From assembly GCA_025529335.1 (NCBI GenBank), contig JAMYHX010000121.1:1-64000 (forward strand): a stretch of 64,000 bases of DNA. Direction: 5' to 3'. The translations under genes were made by a program, and so were the position numbers. This DNA comes from Rhizopus sp. PT2906 (Eukaryota; Mucoromycota; Mucoromycetes; Mucorales; Rhizopodaceae). Numbering within the stretch: position 1 is the first letter of the stretch; each line of letters begins with the position of its first letter. The notes beneath the pieces were generated by a model, which had not been told where the DNA came from, ran no database searches, and saw only the letters and a list, made by a program, of their open reading frames with translations. Positions 24,131 through 34,925 of this stretch are shown one piece after another.

Positions 24131-24373
24131 TTTACACCTTTTTGTTGTTGTTGTTGTTGCTGATGAAGAATACATGCAACAAAATCCTTTGAAGCGAACT
24201 TTAAAGGTAAAGATACTCACCTGCTAGATTCAAAGACTGTTTTGAACCATAAGCCGATGTAGTAGGAACATGTCTAAGTCATTACTGCAAGTCTATTGGC
24301 TATTTTTATTATCAGTGAATCTCAGACAAGTTTGCATAAAGCATATTTTTTTTTTCCCTATTCTTTTTTCTTA

Positions 24374-26993
24374 ATGGACAACGCAGTACATAATAAACGT
24401 CGAGCGAGTGAATCAGAAGCTACAGAAGCTTTAGCTCTCATCAGTGGTGGTCACTTTATGAGAGTTCCTCCTCCTTTACCTTATTTACCTAGTGATTATC
24501 AACCTCGTCCTGATAGTCCAAGAAGGAACGTGCTGATTAGGAACAGATTGCCACCGTCTGGACAGCTTCTTGCTATTGAACCTAACCGAGAAAGTAACTC
24601 AAGTGATCACTTTGAGTTAATTCCATATCGTGATTGGACAGTCATTTCGTAAATTATATATAAGCAAGCTACTCTTTATTATTGTACTTATCGTCTTTTT
24701 TAGACAAAATAGCGCCAAAGGACAAGTGGTACTATATAATAGGGATAGTCAATCAGTTATTGTGCGAAGGTCTTCACCTGATACCGCACTTGGTAACCAA
24801 ACATCAACAAGTACAACAAGCAATGGATCCTCAACTATGCCAGTTTCGGTAAGAATAACACTAAAAGAGAAGAATAGTATGATCTAAAGCGTCCTTCTGT
24901 TAGGACGAGGAAGAGAAATGTCCTTATTGTCACCGTACTATTCCCAGGAATGTAAGTATTACGAGAAATAAAGAGAGAGAAAAAGGAGAAAGAATTAACT
25001 CTTGTAGGATAATGAACCTGACTATATGGATCAAAACTACTTTCGATTACTGGCCTCATCTACTAATGTGTCTGCTGACAAGTAAATTATCCAAGATTAA
25101 AGAAGCTTTATCTAATACTCATCTTTGCTTACTAGCTCGCCTGTTCAGTCAAGGTCAAGCACATTTAGCCCAGAGCCACCAAGGATCAATCCACCTATCA
25201 ATTTGAATGAAAATGCATTTAATCAGGGCTATTATTCGAAATTCTTTGTTGAATTGAAAAGACTTGGTAAAGGATTTCGAGGAAGTGTGTTCTTGTGTGA
25301 GGTAGGTATGGTATCATGTAAAAAATGAAGCTAACTTAAAGAAAAGCATGTCCTAGATGGTGTCAAACTGGGTAAATATGCAGTGAAAAAGGTGGCTATT
25401 GGAAACAACCATCCTTGGCTCGTACAGATGCTTCGAGAGGTGCATTTATTGGAAAGACTGAGACACGCGAATATTGTGACATATAAGCATTCATGGCTTG
25501 AGTATTATCAGCTAACCCCGTTTGGCCCTGAAGTACCTTGCTTGTTTATTTTGATGGAGTGCGCTAATGGAGGAAACCTAGAGGAGTACTTTGAGCCCTT
25601 AATCACGCCTATACCTGCGTCTTCAAAGCAGGGACGCAAAGAGACTAAAAGAGAAAGAATAAAGAGACAACTTAGGCAGCAGGAGATGTTTGAGCATGAG
25701 AATGAGGCTTCTGTAGAAAAACGCTTGCTGACGTTGACAGAAATTTGGTCGCTCTTTCTGGATATTGTGCAAGGTCTTGCTCACTTGCATCAGCAGAATA
25801 TTGTTCACAGGGATCTAAAGCCTCCTAATCTGTTACTTCAATATGATCAACGAGATAGAAATGGACATCATGGCATGTACATATATTATGAAAACAATGT
25901 GCTCTTTTTCAAATAGACTGACCGTTGGCATATAGTCCACGCGTACTGATCTCTGATTTCGGAGAGTGCGAAGATCTAGAGGGTGAGTTGTCTGTGAACA
26001 ATCGAACGGGAGCAACGGGTACATTGGAGTTTATGGCCCCCGAACATGTTCAACTTGATCCTAGAGGAAGGCATATCGTCGACTATTCACCAAAGGCAGA
26101 TATGTGGTCTCTTGGCATGGTCCTGTATTACCTGTGCTACTCTCGATTGCCTTATAGCAACATTGATGATATAGACATATTAAGACAAGAGATACTGTCC
26201 TTTAAAGAGTAATATGAATAGATCTTGAGTGCGACATAAGCAGACTAACAGACATGTTGATAGAGTGATCTTTCCAAAATCAAGACTAGACATCTACAAG
26301 GACAAAGAAAACAATCCCTTATATCTGGATGCAATGAATAATCCAGAGATTGATTCTGATATACCAAACGAGTTGAAGTTGCTGATACGGCTCCTTTTAT
26401 CTGTAGATCCCGCGAAACGACCATCATGTAATGAGATATTGATCAAGATTAGAGAGAGAACAAACGCTTTCAGTTGGAGTGTCCCTGAATCTCCACCCAC
26501 TGACGGCACAGATCCTAATGGGATCATTGTAGAAGATCATGGGGATCTAAAGCGCTCTGGTACGAGCGAAGAGAATGATGCGAGTCGAAAACGACATAAA
26601 AAAAATGATCAAGACGTTACAATGGCGTCTGTTGATGAAGATCTCGATTTACCAGTTGGTTTATTATTAAATCCACCAAACGCTGAACCCCAAAGGTGGA
26701 TGTTTATGGATAAACAGTACGTAAAGATACTAAAGACCGCCGCGGCGGTATTAAAGGTAAAATATAACATATTGTATGTAAAAAGTAAGAGTAACATCAT
26801 CTAGATTGCTTCATGCACTTATTCTTGTTCTCCATACTCTACACGACCTGTTGTACTATATCCCGTCATATTCCTTGCTACGCTCGATTTTTGGCATGAG
26901 TCCAACTCACCTAGCTTAGTCTTGTTTATATTACATGTCATATGGATCATACTTGTGACAATTTTTACTACCCACGGCCTTTGTCAAGCCTAA
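24374..26993 (+). CDS. IKS1: IKS1-like serine/threonine kinase
   Basis: About eight exons. The N-terminal region has a CPYCHRTIPRN motif, typical of fungal IKS kinases. The kinase domain shows LGKGFRGSVFLCE (glycine loop), YAVKKVAIGNNHPW (ATP-binding Lys), FILMECANGGNLEEYF (hinge), IVHRDLKPPNLLL (HRD catalytic loop), LISDFGECEDLEG (DFG) and LEFMAPEHV (APE). An insert of about 50 charged residues separates the hinge from helix E. After the kinase, the last exon encodes two hydrophobic spans (VVLYPVIFLATLDFW and LVLFILHVIWIILVTIFTT), so the protein is probably membrane anchored at its C-terminus. All catalytic residues are present. Substrate and pathway are unknown even in yeast. Confidence 0.85.
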
Positions 26994-27703
26994 AATAATA
27001 AAGATGTGATATGGATCACTTTCTTAAAATTAGCAACAGTTATGTACTACCTGTTGTATTTATGCACATCTCCCTAAGGCTCGGCTGATAAGTGTTGTCA
27101 GTTTTTCTTCTTTTACTTTGTACAACACAGTTTGATCAAGCTCTACAAGATCTGGTGGTCACTTCAAATTTGTCTTGGTGTGTATAGTATTGATCTTTTT
27201 ATTCATTCCTCTTTTTGTAGGAGAAGGTTATGAGTCTCAAAAGAAATACAAAGTTGAAACTGTAATCAAAAAGTTCACCAAGCCTTTCGTTCATCACCAA
27301 ATTTGTTAAAAAATAAAAATCAATTGAAATAGTATCTATTGGTAGACATTAGTCAGCCGTGTCAACCGTTTCTTGCTCGGACTCTGTTTTGATTCAGCAG
27401 TAACAATATGTTTTACTTCGTATGGTTCATACCGTGCAAGTCTTATTTACTACCATGCCCTTATTATTACATCCAGGGTCCCTTTCTTTTTATTGTTATT
27501 ACACCTTTAATCAGATAATCTATCAAAAGAGTCTATGAAGGTACGACCGACCCTTCAATTTCTATTTGCTTGAATTGAAAGTGCGAACACTGTGCTTTAA
27601 AGCACGCAATCTTTGAACTGTTTTAAAAAAAATAGATTGATTTCATTCTTCTTTTTTCCCTTATTTTACTAATCAAAAAAAAAGTCTCACGCTCACCATC
27701 GTC
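26994..27703. other. intergenic region with a 14-bp palindrome
   Basis: No reading frame of note. GTGCTTTAAAGCAC at 27592-27605 is a perfect palindrome about 100 bp before the carrier ATG and could be a regulator site. The end nearest the gene is CT/TTCC-rich, as in other promoters here. Confidence 0.35.
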
Positions 27704-28795
27704 ATGACTAACAATAAGCCAACATCAGCTACTGCAGACTTTGTCTCTGGAAAGTAAGTCGTATTGTATTTTGAGGGGATATACGTTTACAAAACTAGTT
27801 TTGCTGGTATGGCACAAGTGTTGGTCGGTCAACCATTAGATACGATCAAGGTGCGACTTCAGTTAGATCATGGAAAATTTAAGGGTGCTTGGGACTGTGC
27901 GGTTCAGACAATACAAAAGGAAGGCTTCTTTGCTCTTTACAAAGGTATATATATATATATATACTTGGAGATACATAGCATCTTTTATTAACAAAAGTAG
28001 GTATGGCTAGTCCATTGGTAGGCATCGGTGCAGTGAATGCACTTTTGTTTACTGCTAATTCAACCATCAAGAACCACTTCAGCAAGGACGGCCGGCCGTT
28101 GACGTTGGACAAGATTGCTATTGCTGGCGCTGGCGCGGGTATTGTGAACAGTGTTTTAGCGTCTCCAGTAGAGATGTTGAAGATCAAGTTACAAGCACAG
28201 TATGGGTCCAAGACGACGGCGATCGGACGGTACTTTACAGGGCCTCTTGACTGTGCCCGCTATCTCATTCAACGGGATGGTGTCGCTCATGGACTCTTTC
28301 GAGGCCTATGGGCTACGATTGTACGTGAAATACCAGCCTATGCTGGCTTCTACACTGGGTTTGAAATGACCAAGCGGTACCTTACAGAGAATGGCAAGCG
28401 AGAAGCGACGGTTTTAGAGTTGATGGCAGCAGGTGCGACCGGTGGTGTTGGTTACTGGTTAAGTTGCTATCCCTTAGACGTAGTGAAATCAGTAGTAAGT
28501 TTTTTTTTTTTGTTTTTTTTTTTTTCTGTTTTGAATGCTGACCAATGGTATAGGTACAAAATCAAGCCGAACCGCCCAAAGGCTTGTATGTGACAAGTGT
28601 ATTGAAACAAATATATAGACGAGATGGTTTGGCTGGATGGTATCGTGGTATAGCTCCTACTATATTAAGAAGGTAAGAGTAACACTATATAAACCGACTT
28701 TAGTAACAAAGACTTGGATCAGTATTCCTGCAGCGGGGGCAACATTTACAGCCTACGAATTAAGTATGCGTGCCTTTCAAGCAAATGGCTGGTAA
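27704..28795 (+). CDS. mitochondrial carrier (SLC25) protein, Ymc/Ort-like
   Basis: Five exons. All three carrier repeats carry the P-x-D/E-x-x-K/R signature: GQPLDTIKVRLQLDHGKFKG, ASPVEMLKIKLQAQYG and CYPLDVVKSVVQNQ. Each is followed by the conserved second-helix text (EGFFALYKG, DGVAHGLFRGLWAT, DGLAGWYRGIAPT). It should be a six-helix inner-membrane antiporter. SPLVGIGAVNALLFTAN and REIPAYAGFYTGFE resemble the Ymc1/Ort1/carnitine carrier branch, so amino-acid or acyl-carnitine transport is possible, but the substrate cannot be fixed. One intron has an (AT)n stretch and another a 12-base T run. Confidence 0.9.
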
Positions 28796-28866
28796 AGAAT
28801 CGGAGTTGACCTGTCAAATTGCATAATTCACTTTTTATTTATTAAACGGTGGACAAGAGACATGCT

Positions 28867-30057
28867 TTAATCTTTCTTTTCAATATTTGTTTTATGTTCG
28901 CAAGGTTCGTTTATGGCCTTGTTCTCCTTTAGTGCAGCAGAGCAGAGCTGTGTTAAGCGAGCAAACTTTGAGGTATCGTCGTCCTCTTGATGTTCTGTTG
29001 GAGAAGGAGGAAAAGAAGAATTGGTTGTACTAGGAGCCGATGATTTAACTTCATTTTGTACTATATATAAAAGCGTTAGCTTCAAAGTCTGTACTTTATC
29101 TTTTTCTTGTTTACGAGTCTGTTGAAGTAATTCATAGTGATGATAAGGAGATGGATGATTACCATTTTCTGTATTGTTATTTTCATTATTTTCATTTAAA
29201 GTACCATTACCGCTCACCAAAACAGGATAGGGAGAATAAATTGGTAAGACGTATTGTTGTGGCATGATCTGATCCTTTGAATAGGTAGTGGTCGTAGGTG
29301 TACCAGAGGCACTTGCAGCAGTAGTACCAGTAGCCACGCTGTAATAGGTATCATAAGGCTGACCATACTGATTAAGATTAGGAGGATACCCGAATGCGGC
29401 AAGGCCAGGTGTAGGAGTAGCAGGGGCAGCAGCAGCTACTGATGGCGAGGCAGTTGTAGATGTCGTGTTTGGACCCGTGTTTGAAGCGGCGTTGGAAGGA
29501 TTAAATTCCGGCTTGATCTCCTTGGAACCATCTACTAGATAAGAACCATATGAGATCATTCCTTCCTCCACGTTATATCACTTACCGCTCGACTGCTTCT
29601 GTCTTCTTCTATAAGGTCCACGCTTGATCCCTTTTTTACGTTCTTTTCTGACCGAATTGACACAGGTATCTGCTATACCATATTTTATACAACGAGGACA
29701 AGGCCTAGCATCATCACATTTTTTACAAGCCTTTTGGCAATTGGCTAAATAGTAGAGAAATTAGGTTAATAATAAATATCATGTCGTCATCAGATAACAA
29801 TTTTTTTTTCTCTTTTTCTTTTTTTTTCTGTGTATATACTTACTGCATGCATTTTTAACCTGCTTACGTTTGATACCATTGCCAAGGGGGGCACTTGTCA
29901 TATCCTGTGCGGTATGAATAGATGTAACTGAAGGAGTATTGTTAGTAGCAGTAGTAGCAGTAGTAGTAGTAGCGGTAGTTGTAGAAGCTGGTTGCGATTC
30001 AGCATCAGGGTAAGGAGATGGGTAAGTTGCAGTATAATAGACTGTTGTTGCTTGCAT
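28867..30057 (-). CDS. Zn2Cys6 transcription factor
   Basis: Three exons. Joining exon 1 to exon 2 restores a canonical binuclear zinc cluster ACTNCQKACKKCDDARPCPR followed by CIKYGIADTC. The six conserved cysteines have spacing C-x2-C-x6-C-x5-C-x2-C-x8-C, with one extra Cys inside the x6 gap. A strongly basic segment (RKERKKGIKRGPYRRR) follows and is likely a nuclear localisation signal or linker. The N-terminus is Thr/Ala-rich (STTTATTTTATTA) and the long C-terminal exon is Thr, Ala, Pro and Asn-rich, probably for activation. No fungal middle-homology region is recognisable. Targets unknown. Convergent with the carrier gene. Confidence 0.8.
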
Positions 30058-30237
30058 ATTAACTAGTAGTTCCCTTTTATCTTTTTCCTTTAACGAGTAT
30101 ATTCTTTATATGCTATAAAGATAGTTGAAGTATTGAGAGAGGAAAGGGAAAGAGAGAAAGAAAAAAAGCGGCGATAGAAACTGACTCTAATTTTTTATTT
30201 TAAAAAAAGGGGGGTGCGTGTGAGAGAGGAAGTTTAT

Positions 30238-30269
<32 letters not shown>

Positions 30270-30911
30270 CCTCTCTTTTTTTGTTAAATTGATTCATTTG
30301 AGTGGTTCATTACATATGATTTATCAATTTCATTATTTAATGAAGAGTGAGTTAAACTTAAGGCATTCTACATGATGGCTTTAGGACAATTGTGTATATA
30401 AAGATGATTTATTAGTGACGACTAATACATCATCATTCTTAAGAGAACAGAGTGACGATGATGATATATGTTTAATGAAGTGATGAGGGAGTGTAAGAAT
30501 ATTCCAATAGAGAAGAGAAAGAGAAACAAAAATGTAGACTCATACATTGTTTAAAACCTGTCCTATAGTCATTGACCCGTGCTCTTCCTACTGTGTTTTC
30601 CCCAATCTTGGGATTCGGTAACTGTAATCCTGACAAGGGTCTATAAAGATGTATAACTAGACAGCATTTTCATTACAAGTCCTTCTATGGATGACTATAG
30701 CATTTAAAATAACAAACAATTTGAGTCAAAACCTTTGTCCAAGACCACATCCAAGGGCAGCCGAAAATATCCGATGAGAGCGGTGCCTGAAACATGAGAT
30801 ATGAGACAGCGAAATGGAAGGGGGGCTTGTAAAGATTTAAATTGAAATATTTTTGTCAGATTACTTCTTCTTCTTCTTTTATCTCTTTAACCCCCCACTC
30901 TATTATTAAAA
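30058..30911. other. promoter-rich intergenic region with 31-base T run
   Basis: Upstream DNA of the divergent Zn2Cys6 and cytochrome c genes. It contains an uninterrupted T run at 30239-30269 and a purine-rich AGAGAGGAAAGGGAAAGAG stretch. Nothing coding is visible. The 60 bp before the cytochrome c ATG are TTCTTCTTCTTTT and CCCCCC tracts. Confidence 0.45.
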
Positions 30912-31351
30912 ATGGCTGGTGACGCTACTGCTGGTGCTAAGCTCTTCAAGACTCGTTGTGCTCAATGCCACACCGTTGAGGAAGGTGGACCTCACAAGGT
31001 CGGTCCTAACCTCCACGGTCTCTTTGGCCGTAAGTCTGGTCAAGCCGCTGGTTATTCTTACACTCAAGCCAACATTGATAAGGGTGTTACTTGGGATGAA
31101 CAAACTCTTAACGACGTAAGTTTGGTATTGTAATTGAATAAACAGATGATTTAACAATGAATGACAATAGTACCTCGTTAACCCCAAGAAGTACATCCCC
31201 GGTACCAAGATGGCCTTTGCTGGTTTCAAGAAGGAAAAGGATCGTGCCGATGTTGTTGCTTACTTGAAGGTAAACAAAAATGATAATAGAATGAAAGGGA
31301 AGAGAGAGAGTTGCTAACACTGATCATAAACTATTATAGGAGAGCTGTTAA
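30912..31351 (+). CDS. CYC1: cytochrome c
   Basis: Three exons; the last codes only for the end of the protein (ESC and stop, 31340-31351). The haem site is CAQCH within FKTRCAQCHTVEEGG, His being the proximal ligand. PNLHGLFGRKSGQAAGYSYT and WDEQTLND are standard, and the methionine ligand lies in YIPGTKMAFAGFKKEKDRAD. The total of about 106 residues is normal. It shuttles electrons from complex III to complex IV in the mitochondrial intermembrane space. The start MAGDATAGAKLFK is the usual one. Introns interrupt after TLND and after VVAYLK. Confidence 0.97.
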
Positions 31352-31959
31352 ATTCTGTATTCTATACACTCCCACTGTTTATTAATGTATTAAAAGAATT
31401 TTTTAGAAATAAATCAAGTATATATAAAGCGACATTTGTTATAGTCACATCACTTCTATCCTTGTCTTTAATCCTTCATAATACTTACATCATTCTGACC
31501 CTGGGTGTAAGTTTTTTTTTTTTTAGGCCAAAGTTCGGAGTTGAATTATGGACTGTCGGATCGTCTAAAGTTCTTTTTTTTTTATTCCAAAAAGATCTAT
31601 TTCGATTTCTTTTCCATGTTAAACATGTGTAAATCAAAGTCAGTGTTAAATATGGAAAATGCTGAGGTTGATCTAAACAAGGACATTGACAATACTAAAA
31701 GACATAAACAAAGATCAGCAATCATGACAAAACTGTTTGTTTGTGTATTCAACACAACAATACGTTAAGAGGGAGAGATAAGCATCGTTTGGATGCTTTA
31801 TTTTTGATGATTTCATATTTTATAGGCTAAAAGGCAACATGTCTGATTTAAAAAAGAGGAGATATGTTTATTATAAATGTGTATGTCTTAAAAAAAGGAA
31901 CGGAAGGGGGGGACGTAATTTTATTCTTCTGCTTAAAATAAAAGAGTGAATATATAGAT
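31352..31959. other. intergenic, nothing identified
   Basis: AT-rich spacer between convergent genes. A 75-codon plus-strand frame at 31541-31768 is Lys/Phe-rich over T runs and resembles no protein known to me. Confidence 0.35.
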
Positions 31960-32992
31960 TCATAAGCAGTTTTCAAAGTTACCTCTCATAGAATTTCTGT
32001 TGGTTCGTCCAGTGCTTAAATTGCTGCTTAGAGATTGTCTCTTTAAATCAATTGACATTGCCCTATTGCTTCCATTACGTTCTATTGACAATGTTAACAT
32101 ACGTTTATTACATAACAAGGATTTACCTTTTAAGAAATCAGTAGGACCATCATAAGGACGAATTTTTGCAAGTGCATGTGTTACATTATCAATGTAGGCC
32201 TTTTTAGCTATATACACGTTCAGTGTTGAGTTTTCTCTCTTTTTTAAAGTCTTTACCTGTAGCTGGATGCTCAAAGATGATCAATGCACGAGTATCGGAT
32301 AACCACTTAATCTTGTATCCTCCGCGCATGGATTCGTAGTTCCTAAATATGTCATGTAAATGATGAGTTTTGAATGCTGGAGGAAAATCATAACAATCCA
32401 ATATGGTGGTTGGTTCATCGACTGGAGGGACTTGAACTAGGAAATGTCAGCCAAGAAGCTAAACAACAAGACATTTACCTGTGGTGTCAAGGTAAGAATC
32501 CAAAAGACGACTGGCTCTTTTACTTTTTCTTGCATTTGCTTTGTCATCATCAAAGGACCCATATCTATCATATTGTCTCAAGATATTCTCCCAGTCTTCT
32601 TGAGGACATTCATTATCATATTCAGAATAGTCTTTTTTATCCTAAACTAGCATGGTCAATAATTGCTATAAGAATGGGATTCGACTACCAACATAATCCA
32701 AGTCATCATCTGTCAAAAAGCTGTTGCGACTAAACCGGTTGCTACTAGGACGACGAGATTGCATAGAAGATCGCTTGGAAGAGAGACTAGCTTCGACTAC
32801 TATATCACTTGGCCTATACTTGCTTGTGCTATTTCTTCTTGAACCCATGTCATCTACTGTTGGTTCTGATGATGACCAGCTTTGATTGTTGTCTGCTGTA
32901 CGTCTATGAAGAGGAACATAGGCTGACATACTGTTTCGCTTTGAGCTCATTTCTTTTTCAGGAGTTTGTTGTTGTTTATTATTTATATCCAT
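31960..32992 (-). CDS. R3HCC1/R3HCC1L-type RRM-like protein
   Basis: Multi-exon gene. The N-terminus MDINNKQQQTPEKEMSSKRN is Ser/Arg/Asn-rich and disordered. The C-terminal part contains DCYDFPPAFKTHHLHDIFRN, YKIKWLSDTRALIIFEHPAT and HALAKIRPYDG, the RRM-like fold found at the C-terminus of animal R3HCC1 and R3HCC1L and in fungal relatives; RNA binding is plausible. The spliced reading removes ATGKDFKKERKLNTE-type intron text after EHPAT. The tail is Ser/Arg/Asn-rich (LSSNLSTGRTNRNSMRG). No R3H domain is visible in this copy. Family assignment rests on the DFPP and W-DTRAL motifs and is moderately sure. Confidence 0.65.
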
Positions 32993-33046
32993 CGAGAGAC
33001 CAAAAAAAAAAGGAGTGGAATAAATGCGTATGTTATAATATTTATA

Positions 33047-33080
33047 TATGTGTGTGTGTGTATGTATGTGTGTGTGTGTG
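33047..33080 (+). repeat. (TG)n microsatellite
   Basis: Alternating TG repeats with a TATGTATG interruption, just upstream of the R3HCC1-like gene start. Confidence 0.8.
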
Positions 33081-33236
33081 GGAGAGTAAAGACAAAAAAA
33101 AAAAAAAATTAATGCGGACAGAAAAATTGAAGAAAGCAAGGTCGGACTTGAATAAAAATGGATGCCCATTTTACACTAAAAATAGGTACTTTAATGTTAC
33201 TTTAATGAAAAGCAAAAAATAAAAAGAATATTGACT

Positions 33237-34161
33237 TTAATAGGGTGCATAATATCCGCCTCTACCGCGACTATTAAAGTGTAAGAGCCAATGTTATTGC
33301 ATTCATCATGACTTACCCTCGTCCACGATAACCATACACTGGTGAATGACCATAGTATGGCATATAGCCTCCTCTGAAAGCTCCACCACGGCCTCTGCCT
33401 CGACCACGCGCAGAGAAACCAGGAACATTTGTACGCTTTGGACTCACTTTTAATAAGCGAGCTCTGAATAAACTATTGTCCAAGGCAACAGCTGCATTAA
33501 CAAAACTTGGTTCAGCAAATTCCACGTATGCATATCTATGTAAATAAAAATGCAAATCAGTCTTTCTCTCTTTATTATTCTTATTCTTTCTTACCCTTTA
33601 GGATGTCCAGTAAATTTATCACAAAGAATAGTAACTCTATTTATAGTACCACAGGATTGAAAGTGAGCCTGTAATTCTTCAGGTGAAGCACCGTAATCAA
33701 CCTAGGATGATTATCTCATCAGTATATTTATCCATATAAAAGGATATTCTCCTTTTTTCTCTCTCTCTCTCTCTCTTTTTTTTTCTTTTTTTACATTGCC
33801 AACATAAATTGAACGACTGTCAACTGCTTCTTTATCTTTTTGGAGAATATATATTCATATTATTTTTCCTTTTTTTGACAGCAACATCTTTTCCTAGACT
33901 CACCTTCTTCAGGATGCATTGACTTTTCAACTTCGGCTTGCATATCGCGAAGTTTAGCTGCTTCATTTTCCATTTCCTTAACACGTTGTTTCATAGCCTC
34001 CAGTTCCTAATCCGTCGTCAATAATTTTTTTAAATGTTTGTAATTTGATTTACCTTGTCGACTTCAGAAATGTCTCCAGTATTGTTAGCAGCATCATGGT
34101 TGTCGTTATCAGCGACCTTGTTGATTTCTTGATTAACCGTTGTCTTGTCAGTTTCACTCAT
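33237..34161 (-). CDS. PABPN1/Pab2-like nuclear poly(A)-binding protein
   Basis: Five exons. An acidic N-terminus (MSETDKTTVNQEINK) and a coiled coil (LEAMKQRVKEMENEAAKLRD) precede a single RRM with RNP2 in SIYVGNVDYGASPEELQ and RNP1 split by an intron in GHPKG/YAYVEFAEP. The C-terminus is an RGG/GY tail (SARGRGRGRGGAFRGGYMPY) that continues across the last intron and ends SRGRGGYYAPY. This order of coiled coil, RRM and Arg-rich tail is that of PABPN1 and fission-yeast Pab2, which bind poly(A) tails in the nucleus and control tail length and RNA decay. The Arg residues are likely methylated. Confidence 0.88.
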
Positions 34162-34925
34162 GTTTTATAAAATACGCGATCAAATAGAAAAGAAAAAGAA
34201 AAAGTTTTCTACAGTCAACACTGGGCTTTCTCTCAAATACAATGTTCGCTCCTTCAAAAAAATTTTTACTCAGATAGAAAGAGGATGATTGGTTCAAATT
34301 CATTTTCAACGAGTAATGAAGGGGACACGTCTTTGCCAGTGTATTGATTGCTCTTGGCTCATTACAGTTTTGTGAAAAGAGACTTTAGTCCATTTTGATA
34401 ACCATAATATCGTATGTCATTCCAAGCAGACATCTAACCATATGGTTTTTTTGGACAACATTTCTCTCTACTTTATCTTTGTACTGATAACCCAGTGTAT
34501 TAAATATGACGTATACCTTTCATCAAATCTGCATTTTACTTTTTACCCATGCTGTTCCTACACCTAGTATATCAATGAATAAACCATGATCGACTAGTAA
34601 CGACACTGATACTCAGTTTATTGAATGTATATACTTTTGTAAAAGCTTTTTTTTTACTGCTCCAAAAACTCCCTCTGCCAGCACGGCCTGATTTGATCGA
34701 CTTGATTCCATCGTGAAATAAAAGCGCGACCAAAGGCACACATGACCACACACCCTTCGCATCTATTTAATGAGCAAAAGCTCACAAAAAGGTTCACGCG
34801 TAGGATGAAAGGGACGCGTCGGACATTTTGAAAAATTCTGTTGTTGTTGCTGCTCACAACAGAAAGTACGCGCGCACAGTGATATTTCATAGTTTCCAAA
34901 ACTAAAACTATCTTTTTTCGTTTTT
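34162..34925. other. intergenic between PABPN1-like gene and TERT
   Basis: Divergent promoter region; no gene recognised. A minus-strand 81-codon frame (34654-34899) is Cys/Arg-rich without homology that I can see. ACGCGTC and GCGCGC motifs near 34700-34880 give this stretch slightly higher GC, possibly promoter elements. Confidence 0.35.

Noticed and set aside
32374..32733. 119-codon plus-strand frame
   Set aside because: Antisense of the R3HCC1-like exons; the minus-strand reading has the recognisable domain.
32809..33222. 137-codon plus-strand frame rich in Cys, Tyr and Val
   Set aside because: Produced by the TG microsatellite and antisense of the R3HCC1-like first exon.
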